64,000 bases of DNA, from contig OY282355.1 in assembly GCA_958295525.1 (NCBI GenBank), forward strand, positions 1,277,504-1,341,503, written 5' to 3'. Below the pieces are notes generated by a model. It did not search any database. It was not told where the DNA came from and saw only the letters and a program-made list of their open reading frames with translations. Positions 45,907-54,405 of this stretch are shown here, one piece after another; the stretch's first letter is position 1; each line of letters starts with the position of its first letter. A program made the position numbers and the translations under genes. This DNA is from an uncultured Dehalococcoidia bacterium (GTDB taxonomy: Bacteria; Chloroflexota; Dehalococcoidia; Lucifugimonadales; Australimonadaceae).

Positions 45907-46742
45907 AGCAGGGCTCGCTCCACAAGAACTTTCAGGACGCGGCGTTTGTGCCAAACGGGGCCGCGCAGGTCTTCCATCGGGTCGGCCTCTTCCGCCGCCG
46001 CCGCCGCGACTTCGGCGATTCGCTCCGGAGAAGGGAATTCGCCGAGGAGTCCCTCCGCCGCCTGCGCCGCGACCGGAGTCGGCCCCGCCGCGCCCATTGC
46101 GGCGCGCGCGCCCGCGCACTTGCCGGACGCGGGGTCGAGCGTCACGAGCGCGGATGCATTGGCCACCGGCTTGTTTTCGGGCGAGCCGATGGTGAACTTG
46201 AGATGCGCTCCGCCGGTATGGGGCGGCGGTTCGGGAACGTCCACGCCAACGACGATTTCCCCGGGGGCGAGGACGGTTTCGTAGGGGCCGAGGTAAAACT
46301 CGCCGATGGGGACGGCGCGCTCGCCCTTCGCGCTTGCGGCGCGAACGCTCGCGCCCAGCGCCGTGAGCGCGGTCGGCGTGTCGGTTTGCGGTTCGCCGTA
46401 GGCGACGGCGCCGCCGACGGTGGCGGCGTTGCGGACGCGGACATTCGCCACTTGCGAGGCGGCTTCCGCCAGCAACCCCCACCGGGAGCGCGCGCCGCCG
46501 TCGAGTTCGAGCGCGCGGATGGGCGTGAGCGCTCCGATTCGCAGCGCGCCGTTGGCCTCGATTCCCCGCAGGCCGGCGACGCCGCCCAAGTCCACGACGC
46601 ATTCCGGGCGCACCACGCCGAGGCGCAGCATCACGACCGCGGCGCTGCCTCCGCCGATGAGGAACGCGCCGTCTCCGCGCTCCGCCAGGATCTGCGACGC
46701 CTCGCCGACCGCGCCGGGCCGTATGTACTCGAACGGGCGCAT
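45879..46742 (-). CDS. FAD-binding subunit of a molybdenum hydroxylase
   Basis: This 287-aa protein is the CoxM/XdhB-type flavin subunit. It starts MRPFEYIRPGAVGEASQILAE, with AFLIGGGSAAVVMLRLG as the first FAD-binding segment and ANVRVRNAATVGGAVAYGEPQTDTPTAL as the second. ETVLAPGEIVVGVDVPEP and KFTIGSPENKPVANASALVTL follow. It would pass electrons from the missing Fe-S subunit to NAD or a quinone. The ATG at 46740-46742 lies two bases after the flavin-oxidoreductase stop, so the three genes form one transcription unit. There is no good ribosome site, suggesting coupling. Confidence 0.92.
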   Translation of the reverse strand: MRPFEYIRPGAVGEASQILAERGDGAFLIGGGSAAVVMLRLGVVRPECVVDLGGVAGLRGIEANGALRIGALTPIRALELDGGARSRWGLLAEAASQVANVRVRNAATVGGAVAYGEPQTDTPTALTALGASVRAASAKGERAVPIGEFYLGPYETVLAPGEIVVGVDVPEPPPHTGGAHLKFTIGSPENKPVANASALVTLDPASGKCAGARAAMGAAGPTPVAAQAAEGLLGEFPSPERIAEVAAAAAEEADPMEDLRGPVWHKRRVLKVLVERALLCATQRAQA

Positions 46743-46744
46743 AC

Positions 46745-47746
46745 CTACGGCGAGCGCCGCGCCACGTCCTCCGCGAAACGCTGCAGGTACTCTTTGCGCG
46801 CCTCCAGCGTTTTCGGAAGGTTGTAGAACGTTATTCCGACGTAATCTACGCCGTGCTCCGCGAGCGCGCCGAACTGCCGCAGGCAATCGTCGCCGTCGCC
46901 GGTTACGGCCCAATCCTCGACTTGGGAGTCGGCGCCAATGTTGATCTTCAGCATCGTGTCTTCCTGCATATTCCACGTGCTGTACATTCGGTAGGACGAG
47001 GCGGCGGCTTCCTGCGCCTCGGCGGCGGCGGTCGCTTTGTCTTTGCCGAAAGCGACGCCGCGCGTGATCGCGAGCCGCCCCGGGCCGTTCCCCGACGCTT
47101 CGCGCTCCTCGCGGTAGGCGGCCGCGAGCGTTCCGACGTCGCCGAATCCGACCTGCGGGGCGATGTAGCAGGCGTCGGCGATGCGGGCGGAGCGCCGAAC
47201 CGCGCCGTCGCTCTGGCAGGCGATCCAGACCGGCGGATGCGGGCGCTGCACAGGCGTGAATCCCATCCGCGCCTCGCGCACCTGCCAGTAGCGCCCCTCG
47301 TAGTCGACCTCCTCGCCGCTCCAGAGGCGCTTCATTATCTCCAGCGACTCGACGAGCCGGGGCACGCGGTCTTTGCGCGCGGCGCCCACGGCGCCGAGTT
47401 CGGTTTCGCGGTAGCCGATGCCGACTCCGAAAGTGAAGCGCCCCCTGCAGACGTGGTCGAGCGTCGCGACGTCCTCGGCGACCTGCACGGGATTGTGGAG
47501 CGGCAGCAGCAGGATGCCGGTGAGCAGCCGCATATCGCCGGTTTCGGGGGCGAGGCGGGCCAGCAACTGAAAGGGCTGCGGCCAAATCGTCGGATGCGAG
47601 ACCCAGTGCTGCGGCATCGCGACGGCGGAGAAGCCGGAGTCGCGCGCGACGTGGCACACCTCTACGAGGTCGTCTATCTGCTCGTAGAGCGGGCGCGAGC
47701 GGTCGGTGAGGAATGAGCGAAGGTAAAGGCCGAATTCCATAAGCAT
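46745..47746 (-). CDS. Luciferase-like (LLM class) flavin/F420-dependent oxidoreductase
   Basis: This 333-aa TIM-barrel oxidoreductase starts MLMEFGLYLRSF. It has VCHVARDSGFSAVAMPQHWV, then LLTGILLLPLHNPVQVAEDVATLDHVCRGRFTFGVGIGYRETE, the classic luciferase-like block. HPPVWIACQSDGAVRRSARIADACYI follows near residue 170. Two ATGs (47746 and 47740) are possible; an AGG lies before the first. It precedes the FAD and Mo subunits of a molybdenum hydroxylase in one operon, so the enzymes may act on the same substrate, for example successive oxidation of an aromatic or N-heterocyclic compound. That link is inferred from position only. Confidence 0.92.
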   Translation of the reverse strand: MLMEFGLYLRSFLTDRSRPLYEQIDDLVEVCHVARDSGFSAVAMPQHWVSHPTIWPQPFQLLARLAPETGDMRLLTGILLLPLHNPVQVAEDVATLDHVCRGRFTFGVGIGYRETELGAVGAARKDRVPRLVESLEIMKRLWSGEEVDYEGRYWQVREARMGFTPVQRPHPPVWIACQSDGAVRRSARIADACYIAPQVGFGDVGTLAAAYREEREASGNGPGRLAITRGVAFGKDKATAAAEAQEAAASSYRMYSTWNMQEDTMLKINIGADSQVEDWAVTGDGDDCLRQFGALAEHGVDYVGITFYNLPKTLEARKEYLQRFAEDVARRSP

Positions 47747-47972
47747 CCTGTGTCGCGGCGAGTTGCGGGAAGCATATCAGACAAGCGGGCTGTTCGCAGC
47801 CGCCGGAAGCCGCGGGGAGGAACAACGGGTTAGGCCGGGCTGGGAACGCGCCGTAGCATGCTCATACTCCGGCGCCGCCTCGCCCAATGTCGGTTCCGTA
47901 GTCTTTGCGTATGGGCGCGCAAAAGAGACGTTACGGTTGCGTTCCACTGGATACCCCGCTTAGGATTCTCTT

Positions 47973-49388
47973 ATGCGTTCGCAGCAATCGCCCCTGTCTC
48001 CTCACGCCGGCGTCCGTGCAGTCGCCGCTTACGAAGAGGCGCTCCGCCGCCTGTTGAGCCTCGCCGATTTCGAGCGGACGGCCGGGCTCGCCGCGCCCGC
48101 GTTCAAATACGACTTGGGGCGGATGCGCGAACTTGCGGAGCGGATGGAGTTGCTGCGCGGGGGCGCGCCGGTCATTCACGTGGCGGGCACGAAAGGGAAG
48201 GGCAGCGTGGCGGCGATGACGGAGAGCGCGCTGCGGGCGCAGGGGCTCCGCACGGGGCTGTACACGTCGCCGCACCTGCACTCGTTCCGCGAGCGCATCC
48301 GGCTGAACGGCGCGCCGCTGAGCGGGGACGCCTTCGCGGCGGCGGTCGAGCGGGCGTGGCCAAGCGTGGAGGCGATGGCGCGAAGCGACTGGGGCGCGCC
48401 GACCACGTTCGAGGCGCTCACCGCGATGGCGCTGGACGTGTTCCGCGAGGAGCGCGCCGACGCGGTCGTGCTGGAGGTCGGGCTCGGCGGGCGGCTGGAC
48501 GCGACGAACGTCGCGGAGTCGAGCGTCGCCGTGATCACGTCCATCAGCCTGGATCACACGGCGATTCTGGGATCGACGCTTCGGGAAATCGCCGGGGAGA
48601 AAGCGGGCATTATCAAGGGGCGGCAGCCCGTCGTGTCCGCTCCGCAGGCGCCGGACGCGACGGACGTGGTCGCGGAGCGGGCGGCGGCGATGGGCGCGCC
48701 GCTCACGGTCGCGGGGAAAGACGCCGCTTACGCGCGGGAAGGGGGCGGCATCCGCGAGCAGCGCGTAACCGTTTCGACCAAACGGAACGTCTACCGCTTG
48801 CGGCTGCCTCTTCTGGGAGCGCACCAGGCGGAGAACGCTGCCGTGGCGGTCGCCGCGCTGGAGGCCGCGCCGTTCGGCGTTTCGCGGAGCGCGGTGGAGG
48901 CGGGACTCGCGGAAGTGCGCTGGGACGGGCGATTCCAACTACTCCGCGAGACGCCGCGCCTCGTAGTGGACGGGGCGCACAACCCGCATTCGATGGCGCG
49001 GCTGGGCGAGACGGCGCGGGAGCGCCCGACGGAAGGGCGGACGCTCCTCGTGTTCGGCGCGTCGGCGGACAAGCAGATCGAGGCGCTCGCCGACGAGGCC
49101 GCCGCTTTCGCGGACGAGGTTTGGACGGCGGAATCGCGGCATCCTCGAGCGGCCGACCCTAGCGCGCTGGCGGCGCTTTTCGCGGAGCGCGGGATACGGG
49201 CGCGGAGCGCAGGGAGCGTTGCGGAGGCTATGGAGCAGGCGCTGAGCGCGGCGGACGGCGGCGACCTCGTGCTGGTCACCGGCTCGCTGTTCGTAGTCGC
49301 GGAGGCGCTGCAGCATCACTTTGGGATTCCGGCGGAGCATTACCCGGAGTTCGATCCGCAGGCGTTCGCGTTGGGGGGAGTTCGATGA
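47973..49388 (+). CDS. folC: Folylpolyglutamate synthase / dihydrofolate synthase
   Basis: This 471-aa Mur-ligase-type enzyme adds glutamate to folates, and in bacteria often also makes dihydrofolate. Family blocks are VIHVAGTKGKGSVAAM (P-loop), GLYTSPHLHSFRERIRLNG, DAVVLEVGLGGRLDATN, AVITSISLDHTAILGSTLREIAGEKAGIIK and RLVVDGAHNPHSM. The N-terminus before the P-loop is longer than average by about 15 residues. The gene is divergent from the oxidoreductase operon across 226 bases and overlaps the following fabF by four bases (ATGA). Confidence 0.95.
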   Translation: MRSQQSPLSPHAGVRAVAAYEEALRRLLSLADFERTAGLAAPAFKYDLGRMRELAERMELLRGGAPVIHVAGTKGKGSVAAMTESALRAQGLRTGLYTSPHLHSFRERIRLNGAPLSGDAFAAAVERAWPSVEAMARSDWGAPTTFEALTAMALDVFREERADAVVLEVGLGGRLDATNVAESSVAVITSISLDHTAILGSTLREIAGEKAGIIKGRQPVVSAPQAPDATDVVAERAAAMGAPLTVAGKDAAYAREGGGIREQRVTVSTKRNVYRLRLPLLGAHQAENAAVAVAALEAAPFGVSRSAVEAGLAEVRWDGRFQLLRETPRLVVDGAHNPHSMARLGETARERPTEGRTLLVFGASADKQIEALADEAAAFADEVWTAESRHPRAADPSALAALFAERGIRARSAGSVAEAMEQALSAADGGDLVLVTGSLFVVAEALQHHFGIPAEHYPEFDPQAFALGGVR

Positions 49389-50653
49389 ACGAGGCCGTTC
49401 GAGCGCGCGACGGGCGCAGGCGGGTCGTGGTGACGGGAATCGGGGCGGTCACCCCGCTGGGGGAGAGCGCGGCGGAGTTTTGGGAAGGGCTGAAGGCGGG
49501 GCGCTCCGGGGTTGGGCCAATGACGCTGGCCGACCCCACGGACTACCCGTGCCGCATCGCGGGGGAGGTCTCCGGCTTCGACGCGGAGCGTTACGTTGAA
49601 AAGCGCGAGGCGCGGCGGCTCGCGCGGTTCTCGCAACTGGCGATAGCCGCCGCCGCCGAGGCGATGGCGGCTGCGGGGCTATCCGCCGCGAACGTGGACG
49701 CGGAGCGCATGGGCGTCTACTTGGGCAACGGGAACGGCGGCTTCCCGACGATAGACGAGAGCATGCGCGTGCTGATGGAGCGGGGCGGAATGCGGATGTC
49801 GCCGTTCTTCTTTCCGATGGTTCTGCCGAATATGGCGGCGGGGAACGTGAGCCGTCTCTTCGGGGCGCGCGGACCGAGCAGCACGATCACGACGGCGTGC
49901 GCGGCGTCCACGCAGTCCATCGGCGACGCGGCGGAGGTCATTCGCCGGGGCGCGGCGGACATAATGATCGCCGGAGGGGCGGAGGCGGGGATCAGCCAGT
50001 TGGGGCTGGCGGGGTTCTGCGTGATGCGCGCGCTGAGCGTTCGCAACGACGACCCGCAAGGCGCGAGCCGTCCGTTCGACGCCGGACGGGACGGGTTCGT
50101 GCCGGCGGAGGGCGCGGGGATTCTCGTGCTGGAGGCGCTGGAGCGCGCGCTGCGGCGGGGCGCGCCGATTCTGGCGGAGGTCGCAGGCTACGGGGCGTCG
50201 TCGGACGCGAGCCACCAGTTTCAGCCGGACGAGGACGGCGCAGGGGCGGCGCGGGCGATCCGCTGGGCGCTGGAGGACGCCGGCGCCGCGCCGAACGAGG
50301 TGGACTACATCAACGCGCACGGCACCTCGACGCCGCTGAACGACGCTTCCGAGACGCTGGCGATCAAGCGGGCGTTCGGAGACGCCGCCTACGCGATTCC
50401 CATCAGTTCCACGAAATCAATGATCGGGCACGCGCTTGGCGGGGCGGGCGGCATGGAGGCGGTCGCCTGCGTGCAGACGATCAGGGACGGCGTAATTCAC
50501 CCGACGGTCAACTACGCGGACCCCGATCCGGCCTGCGATTTGGACTACACGCCGAACGAGGCTCGCCGGGCGGACGTGAAGGTCGCGCTCTCCAATAGTT
50601 TCGGCTTCGGCGGGCAGAACGCCTGCCTCGTGCTGCGCCGCTACGAGGAGTGA
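49385..50653 (+). CDS. fabF: Beta-ketoacyl-ACP synthase (FabF/KAS II type)
   Basis: This 422-aa condensing enzyme elongates acyl chains in fatty-acid synthesis. The catalytic triad is clear: Cys in ITTACAASTQSIGDA, His in YINAHGTSTPLND and His in MIGHALGGAGG, with Lys in STKSMIGH. The C-terminus has SNSFGFGGQN. It starts RRRVVVTGIGAVTPLG after a short basic leader. The ATG overlaps the folC stop, so it is co-translated. No acyl-carrier protein gene lies nearby, so a role in general fatty-acid synthesis rather than a local pathway is assumed. Confidence 0.94.
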   Translation: MNEAVRARDGRRRVVVTGIGAVTPLGESAAEFWEGLKAGRSGVGPMTLADPTDYPCRIAGEVSGFDAERYVEKREARRLARFSQLAIAAAAEAMAAAGLSAANVDAERMGVYLGNGNGGFPTIDESMRVLMERGGMRMSPFFFPMVLPNMAAGNVSRLFGARGPSSTITTACAASTQSIGDAAEVIRRGAADIMIAGGAEAGISQLGLAGFCVMRALSVRNDDPQGASRPFDAGRDGFVPAEGAGILVLEALERALRRGAPILAEVAGYGASSDASHQFQPDEDGAGAARAIRWALEDAGAAPNEVDYINAHGTSTPLNDASETLAIKRAFGDAAYAIPISSTKSMIGHALGGAGGMEAVACVQTIRDGVIHPTVNYADPDPACDLDYTPNEARRADVKVALSNSFGFGGQNACLVLRRYEE

Positions 50654-50779
50654 GCGGAGGCGGTCGCGCGTTGGCGGAACAGGCGGGCATAGCGGGGTGG
50701 ATTCCGCTTCACGGGAGGGCGGCGTCCGGTAGGATTCCCGCATGCTGAGCGAATTGCGATAGGTTAACGCTGAGGACTC

Positions 50780-50800
50780 CGCGCCGCTTGGGGCGGCGCG
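50780..50800 (+). terminator. GC-rich hairpin after folC-fabF
   Basis: Arms CGCGCCGC and GCGGCGCG (8 bp) enclose a TTGGG loop and are followed by TTAGT. There is no long U-run, so it may act as a weak terminator or a 3'-end stabiliser. It lies 34 bases before the next gene. Confidence 0.4.
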
Positions 50801-50834
50801 TTAGTCGAATGCAAAATGCAATAGGAGGAGCGCG

Positions 50835-51572
50835 ATGCTGAATGGGAAATCGGTGATCGTTACGGGCGGGGCGAAGGGAATCGGGCGGTACATCGCTCAC
50901 GGATTCGCGCGCGAGGGCGCGAAAGTCGCCATCGCCGACGTGGACGAGGCGCGGCTGCAGCAAACGCTCGGCGAGTTGGGCGAATTGGGCGCGGACGCGA
51001 TGGCCGTCCGGACGGACGTCACGAACGAGGACGCGGTGGCGTCGCTGATGGCGCAGGTCGCCGAGCGGTTCGGCGGGATAGACGTGCTGGTGAACGACGC
51101 GGCGGTGGTTCCGCACTTTATGTGGGGCGACAAGGCGCGCTGGCCGAAGGTTCAGGATATGGACGTCTCGTTCTTCTGGGACACCGTGATGGGCGCGGCG
51201 CTGCGCGGGACGTTCTTGGCGTCGAAGCACGCGGTTCCGTATATGGAGCGCGGGGGCGGCGGGCGCATCGTGAATCTGCACGGCGGGGGCGGCGTCACGC
51301 CGCCGGGCGCGCTCGCCTACGCGACGGCGAAGGACTCGCTCGTGACGTTCACGAAGTTCCACGCGGAGGAGGTGCGCGACGCCAACATCGGCGTCGTGAT
51401 CATCTCGCCCGGCGCGGCGATCGCCACCGACGAGGCGCCGCAGGAGGCGCAGGAGCGGATGCCGGGGCCGGACTACGCGGGGCCGCGCTTTTTGCTGTGC
51501 GCGGAAGCGCCGATGGAGTTGTCGGGGCGTCTGCTCGACTATCAGGACGGCGAACTCGTCGTGCTGCGGTAG
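50835..51572 (+). CDS. Short-chain dehydrogenase/reductase
   Basis: This 245-aa Rossmann-fold oxidoreductase has the cofactor motif TGGAKGIG (about 10-17). DVTNEDAV and LVNDAAVV stand in place of the usual NNAG block. The catalytic YATAK is at about 160-164. The catalytic Ser expected about 13 residues before the Tyr falls in NLHGGGGVTPPG and is not present. Asp in the IADVDEARL turn favours NAD(H). AGGAGG lies before the ATG. The next gene starts five bases after its stop. The substrate is unknown; the missing Ser may mean an altered activity. Confidence 0.88.
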   Translation: MLNGKSVIVTGGAKGIGRYIAHGFAREGAKVAIADVDEARLQQTLGELGELGADAMAVRTDVTNEDAVASLMAQVAERFGGIDVLVNDAAVVPHFMWGDKARWPKVQDMDVSFFWDTVMGAALRGTFLASKHAVPYMERGGGGRIVNLHGGGGVTPPGALAYATAKDSLVTFTKFHAEEVRDANIGVVIISPGAAIATDEAPQEAQERMPGPDYAGPRFLLCAEAPMELSGRLLDYQDGELVVLR

Positions 51573-51577
51573 GCGCG

Positions 51578-51865
51578 ATGCTGACCGTCACGGAAGCGGC
51601 GCAAGCGGAGTTGCTGCGAATTGCGGAGGCGCGCGGGCTCGAGCCGGGGCGTCTCCTGCGGCTGGCGGTTCCGCCCGTGTGGACGGGCGAGGGCGACTGG
51701 GGCATCGTCGTGGATCAGCGCGGGGCGGCGGACGTCGCGTTCGCGCGCGAAGGCGCGACGGCGTTGGTGGTGGAGCGGGAGACGGCGGACGCGCTGTCGA
51801 ATGCGACGTTGGACTTCAAGACGGAGGGCGTCCCCAGCCCGCGCTTCACGCTGGACATTTATTAG
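51578..51865 (+). CDS. IscA/HesB-like fold protein without cysteines
   Basis: This 95-aa protein follows the A-type Fe-S carrier pattern: LTVTEAAQAELLRIAEARG at the start, a central GIVVDQRGAADVAFAREGATALVVERETADAL and a final LDFKTEGVPSPRFTLD. Real IscA-type carriers need three cysteines (one central, two in a C-terminal CGC); here there are none at all. It is therefore probably a fold relative with another role, as seen in some HesB-like families. The ATG at 51578 lies five bases after the dehydrogenase stop. Confidence 0.7.
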   Translation: MLTVTEAAQAELLRIAEARGLEPGRLLRLAVPPVWTGEGDWGIVVDQRGAADVAFAREGATALVVERETADALSNATLDFKTEGVPSPRFTLDIY

Positions 51866-51901
51866 CGGAGACCTGGTACAATCGGCTTGGGAGCGCGAGG
51901 G

Positions 51902-52807
51902 ATGCCGAAGATAGACACCATAGAGGAACTGATGCTGGTTCTGGACGAGCGCCCGCAGTGGCTCGAGGCCTTGCGGATGCGCTTGCTCACGCGCGAACTC
52001 ATCGAACTGCCGCGCCGCTTCGCCGAGTTCGCTGCCTCCGTCGATCAGAACTTCGCGCAGGCGGAGCGCCGCATGGACGGGATGGAGCAAACCATCGGCG
52101 GGACGGGGAAACGCATAGACGGGATGGAGCAAACCATCGGCGGGATGGGGAAACGCATAGACGGGATGGAGCAAACCATCGGCGGGATGGGGAAACGCAT
52201 AGACGGGATGGAGCAAACCATCGGCGGGATGGGGAAACGCATGGACGGGATGGAGCAAACCATCGGCGGGATGGGGAAACGCATGGACGGGATGGAGCGG
52301 ACGATGGGGGAGATGAACGAGCGGATGGATTCCTTCGCCACGAAAGACCAGCAGCAGAAAATCGTTGACAGCGTGGGGAACCTCAAAGGGTTCATGGCCG
52401 AACGACCAGCGCGCAGGGACGCTTACGCCATTGCCGTGGACATGGGGTTTAAGACGGCGCGGCGCCTCACGCCCGAAGAGACGGTTGACCTCGCGCGCTC
52501 GCCTGCGCTTGCGCGCCTTCCCCGCGGCGAACGCCTCAGTTTCCGCAAGGCCGACGTCCTGATAGAGGCGGTGGACGAGGCGGGCGAGACCTCCTACGTC
52601 GCAGTCGAGGCATCCTACACCGCCGACGAGCGCGACACTGCGCGGGCGCTCCGCAATGCGGACTTGCTGCGCCGCGCCACAGGCCGCCCGGCTCGCGCGG
52701 CCGTCGCTTGCGTCCACGCGGACGACCGCGTCCGCTCCGCCGCCGAGTCGGGCGAGGTCTATTGCCATGAACTCCCCGACTATCGAGACTCCGCCGACTT
52801 TGAGTAG
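51902..52807 (+). CDS. Coiled-coil protein with PD-(D/E)XK-nuclease-like C-terminus
   Basis: This 301-aa protein has three parts. Residues 1-57 hold an ELMLVLDERPQWLEALRMRLLTRELIELPRRFAEF helix pair, typical of a family in which such a start precedes a coiled coil and a nuclease-like domain. Residues 58-141 are six 14-residue repeats (MDGMEQTIGGMGKR) encoded by a 42-bp tandem array. The C-terminal part has KADVLIEAVDEAGETSYVAVEASYTADERD (Asp and Glu of a PD-(D/E)XK-like core) and then RALRNADLLRRATGRPARAAVACV. No helix-turn-helix is seen. The role is unknown. The ATG at 51902 is chosen; GGGAG lies before it. Confidence 0.75.
   Translation: MPKIDTIEELMLVLDERPQWLEALRMRLLTRELIELPRRFAEFAASVDQNFAQAERRMDGMEQTIGGTGKRIDGMEQTIGGMGKRIDGMEQTIGGMGKRIDGMEQTIGGMGKRMDGMEQTIGGMGKRMDGMERTMGEMNERMDSFATKDQQQKIVDSVGNLKGFMAERPARRDAYAIAVDMGFKTARRLTPEETVDLARSPALARLPRGERLSFRKADVLIEAVDEAGETSYVAVEASYTADERDTARALRNADLLRRATGRPARAAVACVHADDRVRSAAESGEVYCHELPDYRDSADFE
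52073..52324. repeat. 42-bp in-frame tandem repeat (6 units)
   Basis: Units start at 52073, 52115, 52157, 52199, 52241 and 52283. The first five are nearly identical; the last has diverged. Each encodes 14 residues, that is two heptads, so unit number sets coiled-coil length without shifting the frame. Confidence 0.95.
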
Positions 52808-52860
52808 CGGAGCGTGAATCCCCCCGCGCTCCTGCATCGCCCCTCGCAAAGCGCTTGCAA

Positions 52861-52889
52861 TTGACAGAGCCGCCGCGCTGGGGTAGAGT
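52861..52889 (+). promoter_or_regulatory. Sigma-70-type promoter of the tct genes
   Basis: TTGACA (52861-52866) and TAGAGT (52884-52889) are separated by exactly 17 bases. The -35 is a perfect match and the -10 matches four of six bases. It lies 76 bases before the tctC GTG and is the best promoter seen in the window. Confidence 0.7.
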
Positions 52890-52965
52890 TGCGCGCTGCA
52901 GGAAGAGCGACGCTCTTCGCTTGCCTCAGCCATTGCTTTCAAGCGCGGCGCAGGAGGAACTTCAC

Positions 52966-54225
52966 GTGAAGACGATCAGGAAGATAGGAGTCATCGGCGC
53001 GCTGAGCCTTGCGCTCTCCGCCGTTCTCGCCGCGTGCGGCGGGGCCGACCCAACGGACACGCCGCGCCCGACGAACACGCCTATGCCGACGGTGATGGCG
53101 ATGGAACCGACGCCCACGCCAACGGCGATGGCGCCGAGCGATGGCGGCGCCGCTCCGACGCCTCGCCCGACCGCGACGCCTCGCCCGACTTCGACGCCGC
53201 TGCCGGTCGACCCGGCGTTTGACGCCGAGGCGTACTTCGAGGGCAAGACGATCAGCATGATGGTCGGCTTCAACCCCGGCGGCGGGACGGACGCGCAGGC
53301 GCGCTTTATGTCCCGCGCCTGGCCGAAGTTCATCCCCGGCGAGCCGCGCATCATCGTGCGGAACCTGACCCCGGTCGTCGTCGAGCGCAACTTCGTTTGG
53401 AACGCCAAACCCGACGGCCTCACGATCGCAGTCGAGGCGACGGCGGGCATCTTCGACCAGGTTACGCCGCAAGCGCAGTACGATATGCGCGACGTCTCGA
53501 TGATCGGCGTCACCTCCGGCAAAGACCAGTTCTGGATGATTCGCGGGAACTTGCCCTACGGCTGCATAGACTCCGCTTTCAACGCGACCGACCCGGTGCT
53601 GACGATCGGCACGGCCGCGCCGACGCCCGCCGACCTCGGCTCCATCGTCTCCATTCCGTGGCTTGCGGACAGGTTCAACATTCCGTTGGAGATACGGAAC
53701 GTAGCGGCGGCGGGCTCCGCCGAGCAGTACCTGATGCTGGAGCGCGGCGACGTCAACTCATGGACGTCCTCCACCGTTTGGAGCCAGTTGCCGATAACCC
53801 GGCCGGGCTGGATCGCGGACGGGTTCTTGCGCCCGTTCGCCGACCTCTCCTTCCCCGGCTACGAATTGGGGTCGAACGCGGAAGGGCCTTACGATTGCCC
53901 GAAGGTGGAGACGTTCTTCACGAGCGACGACATGCTCGCCGAGTGGGTGGCGATCACCGGCCCGCGCACTTACGCCGCGAAGAACATCGTCGGCCCGCCC
54001 GGTATCCCGAACGGCCCGCTGACCGCCCTGCGGGACGCGCTGTCCGCCGCGATGAACGACCAGGAGTTCGCGGAGAGCATGACGCGCTTCACCGGCATCC
54101 CGAACAACTTCACCGACGGCGCGACCGCCCAGTCAGAACTGATCGAGACGACGCAGCAGTTCTTGGACAACCAGGACCTGATCAACGCCGTTCAGCAGAA
54201 CGCGTTCGAAAAGTACGTCAAGTAA
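52966..54225 (+). CDS. tctC: TctC-like solute-binding lipoprotein (first of pair)
   Basis: This 419-aa extracytoplasmic binding protein of a tripartite tricarboxylate transporter has a signal with the lipobox LAAC (Cys about 24). A PT-rich linker rich in TPTPTA words follows, then FDAEAYFEGKTISMMVGFNPGGGTDAQARFM, where the GGGTD turn contacts carboxylate ligands in this family. RIIVRNLTPVV and KNIVGPPGIP occur later. The ligand is unknown. The GTG at 52966 follows AGGAGG by eight bases and a good promoter lies at 52861. A hairpin after the stop separates it from a close paralogue. Confidence 0.9.
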   Translation: MKTIRKIGVIGALSLALSAVLAACGGADPTDTPRPTNTPMPTVMAMEPTPTPTAMAPSDGGAAPTPRPTATPRPTSTPLPVDPAFDAEAYFEGKTISMMVGFNPGGGTDAQARFMSRAWPKFIPGEPRIIVRNLTPVVVERNFVWNAKPDGLTIAVEATAGIFDQVTPQAQYDMRDVSMIGVTSGKDQFWMIRGNLPYGCIDSAFNATDPVLTIGTAAPTPADLGSIVSIPWLADRFNIPLEIRNVAAAGSAEQYLMLERGDVNSWTSSTVWSQLPITRPGWIADGFLRPFADLSFPGYELGSNAEGPYDCPKVETFFTSDDMLAEWVAITGPRTYAAKNIVGPPGIPNGPLTALRDALSAAMNDQEFAESMTRFTGIPNNFTDGATAQSELIETTQQFLDNQDLINAVQQNAFEKYVK

Positions 54226-54246
54226 CGCGCAATCACTGGGGGAATG

Positions 54247-54286
54247 CGCAAAGGCCGCTCCGCCGCTGTGGCGGGGCGGTCTTGCG
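54247..54286 (+). terminator. Imperfect GC hairpin between the two tctC genes
   Basis: CCGCTCCGCC (54255-54264) pairs with GGCGGGGCGG (54270-54279) around GCTGT, extended by AAGG/TCTT pairs. There is no U-run. It may reduce or stabilise read-through between paralogues. A TTGACA at 54295-54300 follows, but no -10 is well placed. Confidence 0.5.
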
Positions 54287-54405
54287 TTGCACGGTTGACA
54301 AGCCGCTCGCGGGTAAGATAGGGTTAGGCGCCAAGCCTGTGAGTTGTCCTCGCGGGCTCTATTAGACAGCCGCCGTGGGAAGTCGGCGGCCGGGAGGAAT
54401 GACCA

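Noticed and set aside
43621-46284. 887-codon plus-strand frame opposite the Mo-subunit gene
   Set aside because: The minus strand encodes a complete molybdenum hydroxylase subunit; the plus frame shows no motif and no ribosome site.
43576-46742. Aerobic carbon-monoxide dehydrogenase (coxL/coxM)
   Set aside because: The active-site loop reads PPSSPYRGLP and lacks the AYRCSFR signature of true CoxL, and the small Fe-S subunit gene is absent.
54295-54324. Promoter for the second tctC from TTGACA at 54295
   Set aside because: The nearest -10-like words (TAAGAT, ATAGGG) are at spacings of 13 or poorly matched, unlike the well-spaced promoter at 52861.
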